From the NCBI GenBank assembly GCA_017539385.1, contig JAFYHC010000033.1, forward strand, positions 1 to 35,908: a stretch of DNA of 35,908 nt, in the 5' to 3' direction. The notes below the pieces were generated by a model. The model made no database searches. It was not told the DNA's origin and saw nothing but the letters and a program-made list of their open reading frames with translations. A program made the translations under genes and the position numbers. Position 1 is the first letter of the stretch, and every line of letters starts with the position of its first letter. The DNA comes from Solobacterium sp. Lineage in GTDB: Bacteria > Bacillota_I > Bacilli_A > Erysipelotrichales > Erysipelotrichaceae. Positions 8,898 through 17,825 of the stretch are shown here, piece by piece.

Positions 8898-10116
8898 AGA
8901 TCTCCTCCGTGCGCGTTTTCAGAAGCGCAGCCGGTTCTTCGGCACGCTCTTTCGCATGCATATAGGCATATGCATTGTCACGCAGCGTTTCATAGTATGC
9001 TTTGTCTTCAAACAGACGGCGCATTCCTTCGGCAGCCTTCTCTGTATCCGGTACAGCCCAGAAGTATTCTTTCTTATATGGATACAAGTCTTTGCCAACC
9101 TGCCGCAGGGTATATGGAATCATGCATGCCCGCGTATCATCCTGGAATTCCGTATTGGCAGAATAATTGGTCGCGATCGTAGGCACGCCCATCATCATCG
9201 CTTCCGCCAGCACCAGTCCATAGCCCTCTGAACGATGCAGCGATACATAAACATCGGCGCAATGGATCAGGCTGTTGACTTCCTTCTTCGGCAGCATCTC
9301 CCGCACAAAGTACACCGCATAGCCATCCAGCTTCTTCTTCAGTGCCTCCAGTTCCTTCTCTGAGGCATTGCCGATCTTGATGACAAGACCGGTATTGTCT
9401 TGGGGCGTGAAGGCCTTCATATACGCTTCAATGACGCCATAGGGATTCTTGCGCTCCGAGATGGAATTGGAATCAAACAGCATCAAAAACAGGAAGCGGT
9501 CTTCGGGAAGATGAAAATGACTGCGGTCATAGGCTTCTTCGAACGGTGCTTCCACGGTATACGGAATGGTATAGACCGGTTTGTCCGTCACTTTCCGCAC
9601 CGCTTCGGAAACAAATTCTGCCGGTGTCCAGATCTCATCCAGCTGCTGGATCATCGGCATCCACTCTTTGGGGAATTCCTGCATCTCCCACAGCCAGAAC
9701 GCGATGTTGTAATGCCCTTCCCATGCCTCTTTCGGCAATATCTGCCACGCTTTGTGGAATTCATGCATATTGATATGGAACAGGTTGATCCCATATGTAT
9801 AGTCAGTGGAAAGACGGTCATCGAATTCATGGTTGTCCCGGTTCAATTGCGCAGTCGGTGCAAAGTCGATAAATGCATGCGGAATGCCGGCATATTCAAT
9901 TTCCTTCGCCACCAGACGGCAGCTCTGTCCAAGCCCGGAATCCTGCGAAAAACTCCCGATCAGGTTGATGCCCATCGGGTAAGTCTCTCTGGCAAAGGGA
10001 GTACGCTCTGTACGTCCCATTTCACGGATCACCCGCTGGTTCAAAGCGGAGCGTACATTGCGGATCACATTTGCCGGTATCACAGTTTTGATTGCTTTCT
10101 TGATCTTCGGATTCAT
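8884..10116 (-). CDS. GT4-like glycosyltransferase (410 residues)
   Basis: A GT-B family glycosyltransferase. The N-terminal half contains NLIGSFSQDSGLGQSCRLVA, the SGLG segment expected near the acceptor site. The C-terminal half has a donor site with EX7E in SEGYGLVLAEAMM. I place the start at the ATG at 10116-10114, which overlaps the upstream stop as ATGA and has AAAGGA just ahead. A GTG at 10134 would add six residues but lies inside the upstream gene with no clear SD. The 3' end overlaps wzm by 14 bases. The product should extend the polymer before export; the sugar is not determinable. Confidence 0.87.
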   Translation of the reverse strand: MNPKIKKAIKTVIPANVIRNVRSALNQRVIREMGRTERTPFARETYPMGINLIGSFSQDSGLGQSCRLVAKEIEYAGIPHAFIDFAPTAQLNRDNHEFDDRLSTDYTYGINLFHINMHEFHKAWQILPKEAWEGHYNIAFWLWEMQEFPKEWMPMIQQLDEIWTPAEFVSEAVRKVTDKPVYTIPYTVEAPFEEAYDRSHFHLPEDRFLFLMLFDSNSISERKNPYGVIEAYMKAFTPQDNTGLVIKIGNASEKELEALKKKLDGYAVYFVREMLPKKEVNSLIHCADVYVSLHRSEGYGLVLAEAMMMGVPTIATNYSANTEFQDDTRACMIPYTLRQVGKDLYPYKKEYFWAVPDTEKAAEGMRRLFEDKAYYETLRDNAYAYMHAKERAEEPAALLKTRTEEIYEHI

Positions 10117-11213
10117 AATTCCTTTCGCATACACCGGTCGAGGAACGCACGGTATCCTTCTGATACCGTCTCTTCTGCGTAGCGGTCAACGACCTTCTGT
10201 GCCTCTTCCCTGCTGCAGGCAGATACGCCTTTCAGCATCTTTTCAGCCAGGCGCACAGATGCTTCATAGAAACCGGTCTTTACCGGTGTATATGTAATGC
10301 AGTCACCGATGATCTCTTTGAGTGTGCCAAGATCGCCGGCAATTACCGGCTTATTATAATTCATTACCTCCACAATTGGAATTCCGAACCCTTCTGCCCG
10401 GGATGGAAACAGGAAACACGAGCAGGAAGCATATTCCTGCATCTTTTCTTCTTCACTTACATAGCCAAGATACTGGATGCCGTCGGTGTGCTGCTGCACC
10501 TGTTCCAATTGCTTCATGATGCCGTCTTCCCGGATCTTTCCAGCCAGACGCAGTCCCTTGGTACCGCCCCGTTCTTTATAGATGCGGTATGCCTCCAGAA
10601 GAATATCTGTCCCCTTGCGGGTCTCCATATTGCCGATATAGAGGAAGCAGTTATTATCCGTTACGGGCAATGGCGCAAGACGGGGAACGACGATATAGCC
10701 GACAAAGTGGGGAATCTCGCGCATCTTTGGAAAATAGCGGAATGTTTCTTCCTGCGTATCCAGGGAATTGAATACAAAGGCATCAAAATACTGCATGGAA
10801 CGCTGAATGCCAAAGCGGAAATAATGCGGATAGATGCGGCCGAAGTGCTCTGGATCAGACAGCGGAAACATGTCGTGGATCGTTGCAACCATGACACCGT
10901 ACGGATTCACCGTTTTCACCGGGATCATCGTATTGCCTTCCCAGAATACATCCGGACGCACCGCATGGATGCATTCCTGCACAAAGCGGTAATAGCCGGC
11001 CAATGCGGTATTCTTTGACACCTGTGTGCCATATTCATAGATCGTGACGCCGTTATTCTGCAGTTCTTTCATCTGATCCGACAGGCATAAGTCCGTCACG
11101 ATGGAAAAGTCATATCCCTCATAGCGCATAACGCCTTTAATCAATGTATAAATATAAATGCCAATGCCGCTGGGCTTTGTGCCTAATGAGCGGCCGTCCA
11201 TCAGGATCTTCAT
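10113..11213 (-). CDS. GT4-like glycosyltransferase (366 residues)
   Basis: A GT-B glycosyltransferase beginning MKILMDGRSLGTKPSGIGIY, an N-terminus (DGR plus SGIGxY) typical of the mannosyl/rhamnosyl GT4 group. The donor domain shows FLYIGNMETRKGTDILLEAY and EX7E in AEGFGIPIVEVMN. Both ends overlap neighbours by four bases (ATGA junctions with the GT2 gene and the next GT4 gene), so the three are translated together. A mannosyl- or D-rhamnosyltransferase role suits the GDP-sugar genes of the operon but is not proven. Confidence 0.88.
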   Translation of the reverse strand: MKILMDGRSLGTKPSGIGIYIYTLIKGVMRYEGYDFSIVTDLCLSDQMKELQNNGVTIYEYGTQVSKNTALAGYYRFVQECIHAVRPDVFWEGNTMIPVKTVNPYGVMVATIHDMFPLSDPEHFGRIYPHYFRFGIQRSMQYFDAFVFNSLDTQEETFRYFPKMREIPHFVGYIVVPRLAPLPVTDNNCFLYIGNMETRKGTDILLEAYRIYKERGGTKGLRLAGKIREDGIMKQLEQVQQHTDGIQYLGYVSEEEKMQEYASCSCFLFPSRAEGFGIPIVEVMNYNKPVIAGDLGTLKEIIGDCITYTPVKTGFYEASVRLAEKMLKGVSACSREEAQKVVDRYAEETVSEGYRAFLDRCMRKEL

Positions 11214-12022
11214 TGCTTTCTCAGCCTCCTGTATGCAAGTGTGCGCAATTGCGACGGCATGCGTGTCATCCCAAAAGTCAGCACCAGTGCTTTATAATAC
11301 TCCGCCTGCGATGTATAGCCAAGGTCTCTCTGCATGCGGCGCAGTTTCTTATACTGCCCAAAGTACTCCCTGCCGCCTCTGCGGGAAGCGAAATTCTCTC
11401 CCAGGCGCATCGCCACCAACGGCTCGGGTATATTTTCGATCTTCATGCCCATTGCCAGCATGCGGGACCAGAGGTCATAATCCTCCAGCAGCGGGAAATG
11501 CCGATAGCCCCCTGCCTGGCGCACCGCATCTGTACGGAACATGACAGTCATATGATTGATCGGATTGCGCGTTTTGCCATAGGCATAGACCTCTTCGTAT
11601 GTACATGGCATATGCTTGCGGCTGATGATCACGCCTTCTTCCTGGAATTCTTCGATATCACTGCCGATGGCTGCCACATCCGGATGTTCATCCAGATATT
11701 TTGCTTCGATTTCCAGCCGGTCTGCACGGGCGATATCGTCCGTATCCATGCGGGCGGTATATTCCTGGCTGCAGTGCTTCAATCCCTCAAACAGCGCTAT
11801 GCCAAGCCCGCTGTTTTTCGCTAACGGCACCCGTACCAGCGGCACATCGCTTTCCTTCTGCAGCTCCTGCAGCACAGCATACAGTTCTTCCGTCAGCGGT
11901 CCGTCTTCCACCACAACGATCTCATCGGCTTTGCGGGTCTGCCGGACCATACTTAAAACAGCCGTCCGGACATAGGCCGGCTGTTCTTTTGCATACAGGC
12001 TCATCAATACAGATATTCCCAT
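11210..12022 (-). CDS. GT2 family glycosyltransferase
   Basis: The only inverting GT-A type enzyme in the cluster, 270 residues. It has the nucleotide-binding start MGISVLMSLYAKEQPAYVR, a VVVEDGP segment, the metal-binding DXD motif in ARMDTDDIARADRLE at about 90-105, and an EDYDLWSRM segment near the catalytic base. No membrane segments are evident, so it acts at the cytoplasmic face. The ATG at 12022 directly follows the upstream TAA and has a GGAGGAT ribosome site. It may form a branch or linker bond, since all other GTs here are GT4-like. That role is a guess. Confidence 0.9.
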   Translation of the reverse strand: MGISVLMSLYAKEQPAYVRTAVLSMVRQTRKADEIVVVEDGPLTEELYAVLQELQKESDVPLVRVPLAKNSGLGIALFEGLKHCSQEYTARMDTDDIARADRLEIEAKYLDEHPDVAAIGSDIEEFQEEGVIISRKHMPCTYEEVYAYGKTRNPINHMTVMFRTDAVRQAGGYRHFPLLEDYDLWSRMLAMGMKIENIPEPLVAMRLGENFASRRGGREYFGQYKKLRRMQRDLGYTSQAEYYKALVLTFGMTRMPSQLRTLAYRRLRKQ

Positions 12023-13201
12023 TTATCCTCCTGAGACCTCGTTGATCAGTTCTGACAGCTTCATCATAATGGTCTTCCACCGGTAATTCTGCTGTACATA
12101 GGCATAGCCGGCTTCTCCCATCTCATCGCGCAGTGTCCCGCTTTCTTCCAGCCTGTGCAGGCCTGCTTCGAATTCTTCCGATCCATTGTATGCAATACCG
12201 CCGGAAGAACGGTCGCAATGTGCCTTCAGCACTTCGCATTCCCCATTGACCAGTACCGGCTTATGCATCGCAAATGCTTCCAGCACCACCATGGACAGGC
12301 TCTCGTACTTCGACGGAAGCACCAGACACATGCATGCGGCCAGGCCGTCGTATTTATCCTGTTCACTGACAAAGCCCAGCGACAGGATGTCATCCCGCTT
12401 CGGAATGGCAATGACTTCATTGCCCATTAATACCAGTCTGAGGGATGACGGGTGTTTTTCTTTATATGCCGCAAAGTCCGCAAACAGCTGTTCGCAGTTC
12501 TTCCCGGTATCGATTCGTCCAATATACAGGATAAACGGATCATCCCCGTATTTTGTACGGAAGCGCTCCGCCGAAACATCGTCCGGCACACTGACGCCTG
12601 CGCCGCCGATCATGCAGGGGATCCTGTAATTGCCAAAGCGTGAACGGATCAGCCTGCGCTCTTCCTCGGTCGAAAACAGGATCGCCCGGGGAGAAGCAAA
12701 CAGCCGGTGATAGATATTCATGCGCAGGAACGGTTCATCGTGTGCAAACGGCACCAGGATCGCCTTGTCCTTCAATGCCGGCACACCCATGACCGTCGGA
12801 TAATACAAATACGTAAAAAACAGGAAACAGTCGTAGACATCCGCATGGTCTTTCAGCCATTCGATCATCTGCGGCACATACGGACCCTGGCGGTCGACCC
12901 AGATCTGTTCATCGCCTTCTTCCATGCAATGATGCACAAATTTGGCATTGATCTCATGGAAGCGGTCCATGACCCTCTCTTCCAATACGGAGAAGCGATG
13001 TACTTTGACACCGTTGATCACCTCGGTGTCCGCTGTATACCAGTCTGCCCAGGTCATATAATCCAGGGCTTTCGTGGTCACTACTTCGGTCTCATACATG
13101 TCTTTGAGACGCTCTGCATATTCTCTTGTCAATAGCTCGGCGCCTCCGTTGACTTCCAGACCGTACCGCTGCACTACCAGACAGATCCTGTATTTTTTCA
13201 T
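12023..13201 (-). CDS. GT4-like glycosyltransferase, paralogue D
   Basis: A 392-residue GT-B glycosyltransferase, clearly paralogous to 2802-3992. Shared blocks include VVQRYGLEVNGGAELLTREY, ALDYMTW, TEVINGVKVHRFSVLEER, FFTYLYYPTVMGVPAL, LGFVSEQDKYD and the EX7E region YESLSMVVLEAF. It overlaps the second coiled-coil gene by four bases. Two members of this GT subfamily (C and D) are therefore direct neighbours of a coiled-coil gene. The pair suggests duplication of a module, or two related transferases making alternating linkages. Confidence 0.88.
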   Translation of the reverse strand: MKKYRICLVVQRYGLEVNGGAELLTREYAERLKDMYETEVVTTKALDYMTWADWYTADTEVINGVKVHRFSVLEERVMDRFHEINAKFVHHCMEEGDEQIWVDRQGPYVPQMIEWLKDHADVYDCFLFFTYLYYPTVMGVPALKDKAILVPFAHDEPFLRMNIYHRLFASPRAILFSTEEERRLIRSRFGNYRIPCMIGGAGVSVPDDVSAERFRTKYGDDPFILYIGRIDTGKNCEQLFADFAAYKEKHPSSLRLVLMGNEVIAIPKRDDILSLGFVSEQDKYDGLAACMCLVLPSKYESLSMVVLEAFAMHKPVLVNGECEVLKAHCDRSSGGIAYNGSEEFEAGLHRLEESGTLRDEMGEAGYAYVQQNYRWKTIMMKLSELINEVSGG

Positions 13202-13701
13202 GCGTCTTCTTTCTCCTTCAGCTGCTGTTTCAATTGCCGTACTTCCTCTTCCAGCAGCAGGATCTTTGTCATCATGCGTTCCATACGGACGTCCGTGCTG
13301 TCAAAGATCTCTCTTGCATATTCATGCTGGGCTGCGGTCTTGTCATACAGCTTCTGTTCCACCGAAGAAATTTCCTGACGGATCGCATCTGAATAACTGT
13401 CAAACGCGGCTTTCCCTTCACGTGCCTCTTCTTCTGCATCCCAGATATACTGGGTGACCTGGTTGATCGTACGCACGGTGTCCGCATTAAAGCGCGTCTG
13501 CTGCTCAGTAATACCTTTCAGCAGAAACCCTGTCAGCTTCCGGATCAGACGCTGAAAGAATCCCCGGATCCCCCGGGCAGCAGGCTGCGGCACGACCACG
13601 ATATATTCTGCGTTCATGGAGTTGTTCTGCTTCAGCATCTCTTCGCTGTTATAACGGCGCACAAGGTCACGTTCTTCCGGTCTTTGTGGTGTATCTGTCA
13701 T
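13198..13701 (-). CDS. Small coiled-coil protein of the polysaccharide operon (CC2)
   Basis: A 167-residue protein without enzyme motifs. Residues 44-62 (GIRGFFQRLIRKLTGFLLKG) form a basic amphipathic helix. Residues 65-86 (EQQTRFNADTVRTINQVTQY) match the same block in the protein at 5088-5621. A charged coiled coil fills the rest (about 88-167). It lacks CC1's N-terminal IMEEIR motif. The start at 13701 has only a distant AAAGGA (12 bases away), so translation may be weak or coupled to the phosphomutase stop 33 bases upstream. Membrane-surface scaffold or partner of GT paralogue D is the most economical reading. Confidence 0.72.
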   Translation of the reverse strand: MTDTPQRPEERDLVRRYNSEEMLKQNNSMNAEYIVVVPQPAARGIRGFFQRLIRKLTGFLLKGITEQQTRFNADTVRTINQVTQYIWDAEEEAREGKAAFDSYSDAIRQEISSVEQKLYDKTAAQHEYAREIFDSTDVRMERMMTKILLLEEEVRQLKQQLKEKEDA

Positions 13702-13734
13702 AGCGTTTGGTTATCCTTTCCATGCGTCAGAGGA

Positions 13735-15423
13735 TCAGGCCATGAATTCTTTCAGATCACTGTCGATTCTGGCCTCCAGTTCTTCCGCAGCTTCTTTGTT
13801 TTCTGCTGTAATGGAAATATATGTCTTCAGTTTTGGTTCTGTACCGCTCGGACGTACAACGACGGAGCAATTGTCTGCCAGAAGGAACTTCAATACATCG
13901 CTCTTCGGCAGACCATCCAGTCCTTCGGCATAATCCAGACATGTTTCAACGTTCTTTCCGCCGAACGCACCCGGATCTTTGCGGAAATCCTGCATGATCT
14001 TCTGCATCTTTGCAAAGCCGGCAGAACCGTCAAATTCATAGGAATGCAGGGTATTGAGGCAATAGCCGTACTCTTTGTAGAGTTCCTGCAGCTTATCCAG
14101 CAGGCTGATCCCCTGTGTCTTATACCACGCAAACATTTCGGCGATCATGAATGCCGCATCGACTGCGTCCTTGTCACGTACATACGTACCGGTCAGATAG
14201 CCGTAGCTTTCCTCGAAGCCGCAGATATAGTCGCTTTCATGTCCCTTTTCTTCCAGACGTCCGATCTGTTCACCGATGAATTTGAACCCGGTCAGCACAT
14301 TGACCGTGCGCACGCCATAGTGGGCAGCGATTTTTTCCGCGAGATCCATCGTGACGATCGTCTTGACGAAGACCGGTGTTTCCGGCATTCTGCCAAGGGC
14401 AATGCGTCTGGAGCAGATGTAATCCAGCAGAAGCAGTCCTGTCTCATTGCCGCTGAGCAGCACATATTCCCCTGCATCATTGCGTACGGCAATACCGCAC
14501 CGGTCACAATCCGGGTCTGTTGCCATTAACAGGTCGGCATTGTATTTCTTTGCATATTCCATGCCCAGAGCCATTGCTTCGCGGATCTCCGGATTCGGAT
14601 ACGGGCAGGTCGGGAAGTTTCCATCCGGCTGTTCCTGTTCCTTGACGACAGTAATATTCGTATAGCCGCTTTCTTTCAGCGTACGCAATACCGGCTTCAG
14701 ACCGGTTCCGTTCAATGGCGAATAGACGATGGCAACGTTCTTGTCGATCGGTGTATCTCCAACGAGTGACTGTGCTTTGTCTTCTTCCACAAATGCCGTG
14801 TAGACATCTTCACCGATGTATTCGATCATTCCGGAAGCCATGCCTTCTTCAAACGATACTTTCTTCACATCATTGAATGGTTCGATGGCTTCGATCTCCT
14901 GCAGGATCTTGGCGGCTGCTTCGGTCGTGATCTGGCATCCGTCGCTTCCATATACCTTGTATCCATTGTATTTGGACGGGTTGTGGGACGCTGTTACCAT
15001 GATGCCTGCAGCACACTGCAGTGCCCGCACGGCATACGACAGACACGGTGTCGGCATCAGTTCCGGATAAATATATACATGAATGCCATTGGCAGCGAAG
15101 ACACCGGAAGCGACCTGTGAGAACAGATCAGATTTGATTCTGGAGTCATAACTGACTGCGATTTTGCGTGCATCTGCCGGGAAATTCTTAACGACATAAT
15201 TTGCCAGTCCCTGCGATGCCTTGGCAACGGTATATACATTCATCCGGTTCGTTCCGGCACCGATCACTCCGCGCAATCCGCCGGTGCCAAAAGCCAGATC
15301 ACGGTAGAACGCATCCTCCATGGCAGCCGGATCGTTTTTCATCGCGTCCAGTTCTTTTACAACATCCGCATCTTCCACAGCTTTCGCTGCCCATACGTCA
15401 TATACTTCTTTTACATCTCTCAT
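13735..15423 (-). CDS. Phosphoglucomutase/phosphomannomutase (alpha-D-phosphohexomutase)
   Basis: Interconverts hexose-6- and hexose-1-phosphates; in this operon it should supply mannose-1-phosphate. The 562-residue length and order match the PgcA-like long form. It has FGTGGLRGVIGAG near residue 45, the phosphoserine loop TASHNPSKYNGYK with Ser146, the metal loop DPDCDR at 303-308, the sugar-binding GFEESYGYL at 402-410 and the phosphate-binding RPSGTEPK at 524-531. All catalytic elements are intact. It is followed by CC2 and preceded by manA with a gap of about 18 bases. Whether it prefers glucose or mannose cannot be read; a position between manA and GDP-mannose genes favours a ManB role. 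Confidence 0.94.
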   Translation of the reverse strand: MRDVKEVYDVWAAKAVEDADVVKELDAMKNDPAAMEDAFYRDLAFGTGGLRGVIGAGTNRMNVYTVAKASQGLANYVVKNFPADARKIAVSYDSRIKSDLFSQVASGVFAANGIHVYIYPELMPTPCLSYAVRALQCAAGIMVTASHNPSKYNGYKVYGSDGCQITTEAAAKILQEIEAIEPFNDVKKVSFEEGMASGMIEYIGEDVYTAFVEEDKAQSLVGDTPIDKNVAIVYSPLNGTGLKPVLRTLKESGYTNITVVKEQEQPDGNFPTCPYPNPEIREAMALGMEYAKKYNADLLMATDPDCDRCGIAVRNDAGEYVLLSGNETGLLLLDYICSRRIALGRMPETPVFVKTIVTMDLAEKIAAHYGVRTVNVLTGFKFIGEQIGRLEEKGHESDYICGFEESYGYLTGTYVRDKDAVDAAFMIAEMFAWYKTQGISLLDKLQELYKEYGYCLNTLHSYEFDGSAGFAKMQKIMQDFRKDPGAFGGKNVETCLDYAEGLDGLPKSDVLKFLLADNCSVVVRPSGTEPKLKTYISITAENKEAAEELEARIDSDLKEFMA

Positions 15424-15441
15424 TTTATTTCTCTCCTATTT

Positions 15442-16431
15442 CTAACAGTTCACTTTCAAAAACTGTGCACTTCCATGAATTCGTATCTCTGTACTGTCCG
15501 CCGGGATAAAGATCGTATCCCCGCGGAAGAAATTCAATTGTTCTCCCTCTTCGGGAATCAATACGCCGCATCCATCGATGCACATCAGCACTTCGAAGGA
15601 ATTATGCCCGGTGGAAAACCGGTACATATCTCTTAAACGCTCAGTATTGATCAATAAGCGCTCTACCTGGAAATACTTGCAGCGGGACAGCAGCTCCGAA
15701 GCATACCCCGGCTGATAGCGCAGTACGCGCATTGGCTGACGCGGTGCACTGCTGCTTTTCAGATTGGCCACTTCCAGTGCCTTTGCAATATGCAGCGGAC
15801 GCTTGTTGCCGTGCTTATCCGTGCGGTTGTAATCATAGAGACGATAGGTAAGATTGGAACTCTCCTGGATCTCTGCGATCAATGCACCGGCACCGATCGC
15901 ATGCACAGTCCCCGGTGTAATGAAGAAGACATCGTTCTTCTTTACATCGACTGTCTGCAGGTATTTTTCAATCGTGCCGTCTTCCAGATACTTTGCCAGG
16001 GATTCCTTTTCAATGTCTCGGTGGAATCCATATACAAGCTTGGCACCGGGAAGCGCATCGACCACATACCACATCTCGGTCTTGCCCAATTGCCCATTCT
16101 CATATTTCATCGCATATTCATCATCCGGATGCACCTGTACCGACAGGTTCTTTTTCGCATCGATGAATTTGATCAGGATCGGTATACCCCCATCCGCACT
16201 TGCCGGATGCGTACCAAGGAATTCCGGGTGTTCCCGGACGACTTCGATCAGCTGCTTTCCAGTGAATTCACCGGAAGCGACCGTGCTTGGTCCGTCGGGA
16301 TGCGTGGAACACTCCCATGACTCGGCAAAGGGATCCAGATCGATATTCTTGGAGAAGTCATCCCTCAGACGTGTTCCTCCCCACAGATAATCCTTGCCGA
16401 AAGGCTGCAGTAAAAACGGCTGGTTCTTCAC
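15442..16431 (-). CDS. manA: Mannose-6-phosphate isomerase, class I
   Basis: Converts fructose-6-phosphate to mannose-6-phosphate, the entry step of the pathway. The 329-residue cupin enzyme starts MKNQPFLLQPFGKDYLWGGT. It has the expected zinc ligands Gln99 and His101 (SVQVHPDDEYA), Glu119 (KTEMWY) and His177 (TPGTVHAIGAG), plus the catalytic-site Arg in TYRLYDYNR. The length fits the short Bacillota form. It begins three bases after the manC2 stop, so the two are tightly coupled. The C-terminal region has a second cupin-like fold (VLMCIDGCGVLIPEEGEQ). Confidence 0.95.
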   Translation of the reverse strand: MKNQPFLLQPFGKDYLWGGTRLRDDFSKNIDLDPFAESWECSTHPDGPSTVASGEFTGKQLIEVVREHPEFLGTHPASADGGIPILIKFIDAKKNLSVQVHPDDEYAMKYENGQLGKTEMWYVVDALPGAKLVYGFHRDIEKESLAKYLEDGTIEKYLQTVDVKKNDVFFITPGTVHAIGAGALIAEIQESSNLTYRLYDYNRTDKHGNKRPLHIAKALEVANLKSSSAPRQPMRVLRYQPGYASELLSRCKYFQVERLLINTERLRDMYRFSTGHNSFEVLMCIDGCGVLIPEEGEQLNFFRGDTIFIPADSTEIRIHGSAQFLKVNC

Positions 16432-16434
16432 GGT

Positions 16435-17745
16435 CTACTCCAGTTCAAACTTGCGCTTGTCACTTGTCGTGATCTCATCGCCGCACTGGATCTCGATCAC
16501 ATCCAGTGTCGTATCCGCTATGATCGTATGCCGGCATCCTGCCTGCATCGTAATGACATCGCCTGCCTGCACCGGCTGTTCCATGCCGTCCACGATGGTG
16601 CGTCCCCATCCCGATACGATTGCCCAGATCTCATCCCGGTGTTCGTGGGAATGATAGCTCATGCGCTTGCCGGCATGAACGGTCAGCTTGATCGTCATCG
16701 ATCCGTCACTGACATCCAGCACTTTGAAATTACCCCAGGATTTTTCCGCAAACATGACCTTCTCATTGATGCGGTCTACATACGGCCGGATGTCCTCTGT
16801 ATTATCCTTGGAAGATACCAGGATACCCTGCTGCGACGCGGAAATGACGACGTCCTTTACACCGGCCGCGAGCACCGGAATATCCATATCATTGATAATA
16901 TTGACGTTATCGCATGCCGGTGTCACGATGCCGTTGCCGATGATCTGCTGCTCAGTCGCTCTGCTTAATGCATCCCATGTGCCAAGATCATCCAGTCTGG
17001 TATCACTGCGCAGCACGGCAATCGCACTGCTGTTTTCCAATACCGCATGATCAAAACTGATCGGTGTCAGCTGTGCATATTTGTTATACAAATCATCATA
17101 GTCTTCATATTCAATGCGTGCATGTGCAAGATCCAGCACATAGCTCAGCCGGAAAGCAAAGATACCTGCATTCCACAATGCGCCTTCTTTGATATATGCT
17201 TTCGCATCCGCTTCATCCGGCTTCTCCTTGAATGAGCGCACGGTGCTGATCCGGTCTGCTGTATCCGGCAGAATATAACCATACTGCGTGCTTGGACCTG
17301 TCGGCTCCGTTCCCAATAACAGGATGCCCGGACCGTTGCATACCTCTTCACTCATCTCTTCCAGTGCATGAAAAAAGCTGTCCTTCGTAAACAGATCGAC
17401 CGGACATACAACGACCGGTTCCTTCGGATCTACATGGCGGACATCCTTCAGATATTCACATGCCAGCACCACCGCCGGAAACGTATCCCGCCGCATTGGT
17501 TCTGCCGATAAGCCGATCGTATGTCCCAGCTGATTGAACAGCGTGGAAGCCTGTGAACGGGATGTAGCGACTGTGATCTCCGCTTTCGGATCAATGGCAC
17601 GGATCTGCCTGTAGATCCTCTGGATCATGGATTCATACTGTCCATCCGCATTCTGAAATAATTTTATAAACTGTTTGGAGCGTACATCATTGGAAAGAGG
17701 CCACAGATTCTTTCCCGACCCTCCGGATAACAGAATGATATTCAT
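16435..17745 (-). CDS. manC2: Mannose-1-phosphate guanylyltransferase-like protein with C-terminal cupin
   Basis: First gene of the polysaccharide operon, 436 residues: nucleotidyltransferase domain (1 to about 330) plus a cupin (about 340-430, YHSHEHRDEIWAIVSGWG) as in bifunctional ManC. The signature is altered. Residues 8-19 read GGSGKNLWPLSN, with Asn13 where the family has Arg, and residues 82-90 read EPMRRDTFP instead of EPxGRNTAP. FKEKP (172-176) and LWNAGIF are kept. I recall the RRDTFPA form from a Bacillota subgroup, but there with Arg in the first motif. It may be an active enzyme with shifted specificity, chiefly an isomerase, or a regulatory copy beside manC1. The ATG has a strong GGAGGT SD eight bases upstream. 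Confidence 0.85.
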   Translation of the reverse strand: MNIILLSGGSGKNLWPLSNDVRSKQFIKLFQNADGQYESMIQRIYRQIRAIDPKAEITVATSRSQASTLFNQLGHTIGLSAEPMRRDTFPAVVLACEYLKDVRHVDPKEPVVVCPVDLFTKDSFFHALEEMSEEVCNGPGILLLGTEPTGPSTQYGYILPDTADRISTVRSFKEKPDEADAKAYIKEGALWNAGIFAFRLSYVLDLAHARIEYEDYDDLYNKYAQLTPISFDHAVLENSSAIAVLRSDTRLDDLGTWDALSRATEQQIIGNGIVTPACDNVNIINDMDIPVLAAGVKDVVISASQQGILVSSKDNTEDIRPYVDRINEKVMFAEKSWGNFKVLDVSDGSMTIKLTVHAGKRMSYHSHEHRDEIWAIVSGWGRTIVDGMEQPVQAGDVITMQAGCRHTIIADTTLDVIEIQCGDEITTSDKRKFELE

Positions 17746-17771
17746 TCAAACTACCTCCGGTACTTTCTTAC

Positions 17772-17800
17772 ATGATAAAGCAATTTCCCTTTTTTTTAAA
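17772..17800 (-). promoter_or_regulatory. Likely promoter of the polysaccharide operon
   Basis: On the minus strand TTTAAA (-35, 17800-17795) and TATCAT (-10, 17777-17772) are separated by 17 bases. Transcription would start near 17765, giving a leader of about 20 bases before manC2. The site lies between the terminator of the upstream lipoprotein gene and the manC2 SD, where a promoter is expected. The -35 is a weak match. Confidence 0.5.
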
Positions 17801-17825
17801 GGAGACGGACCGTTCCCAGACACAC

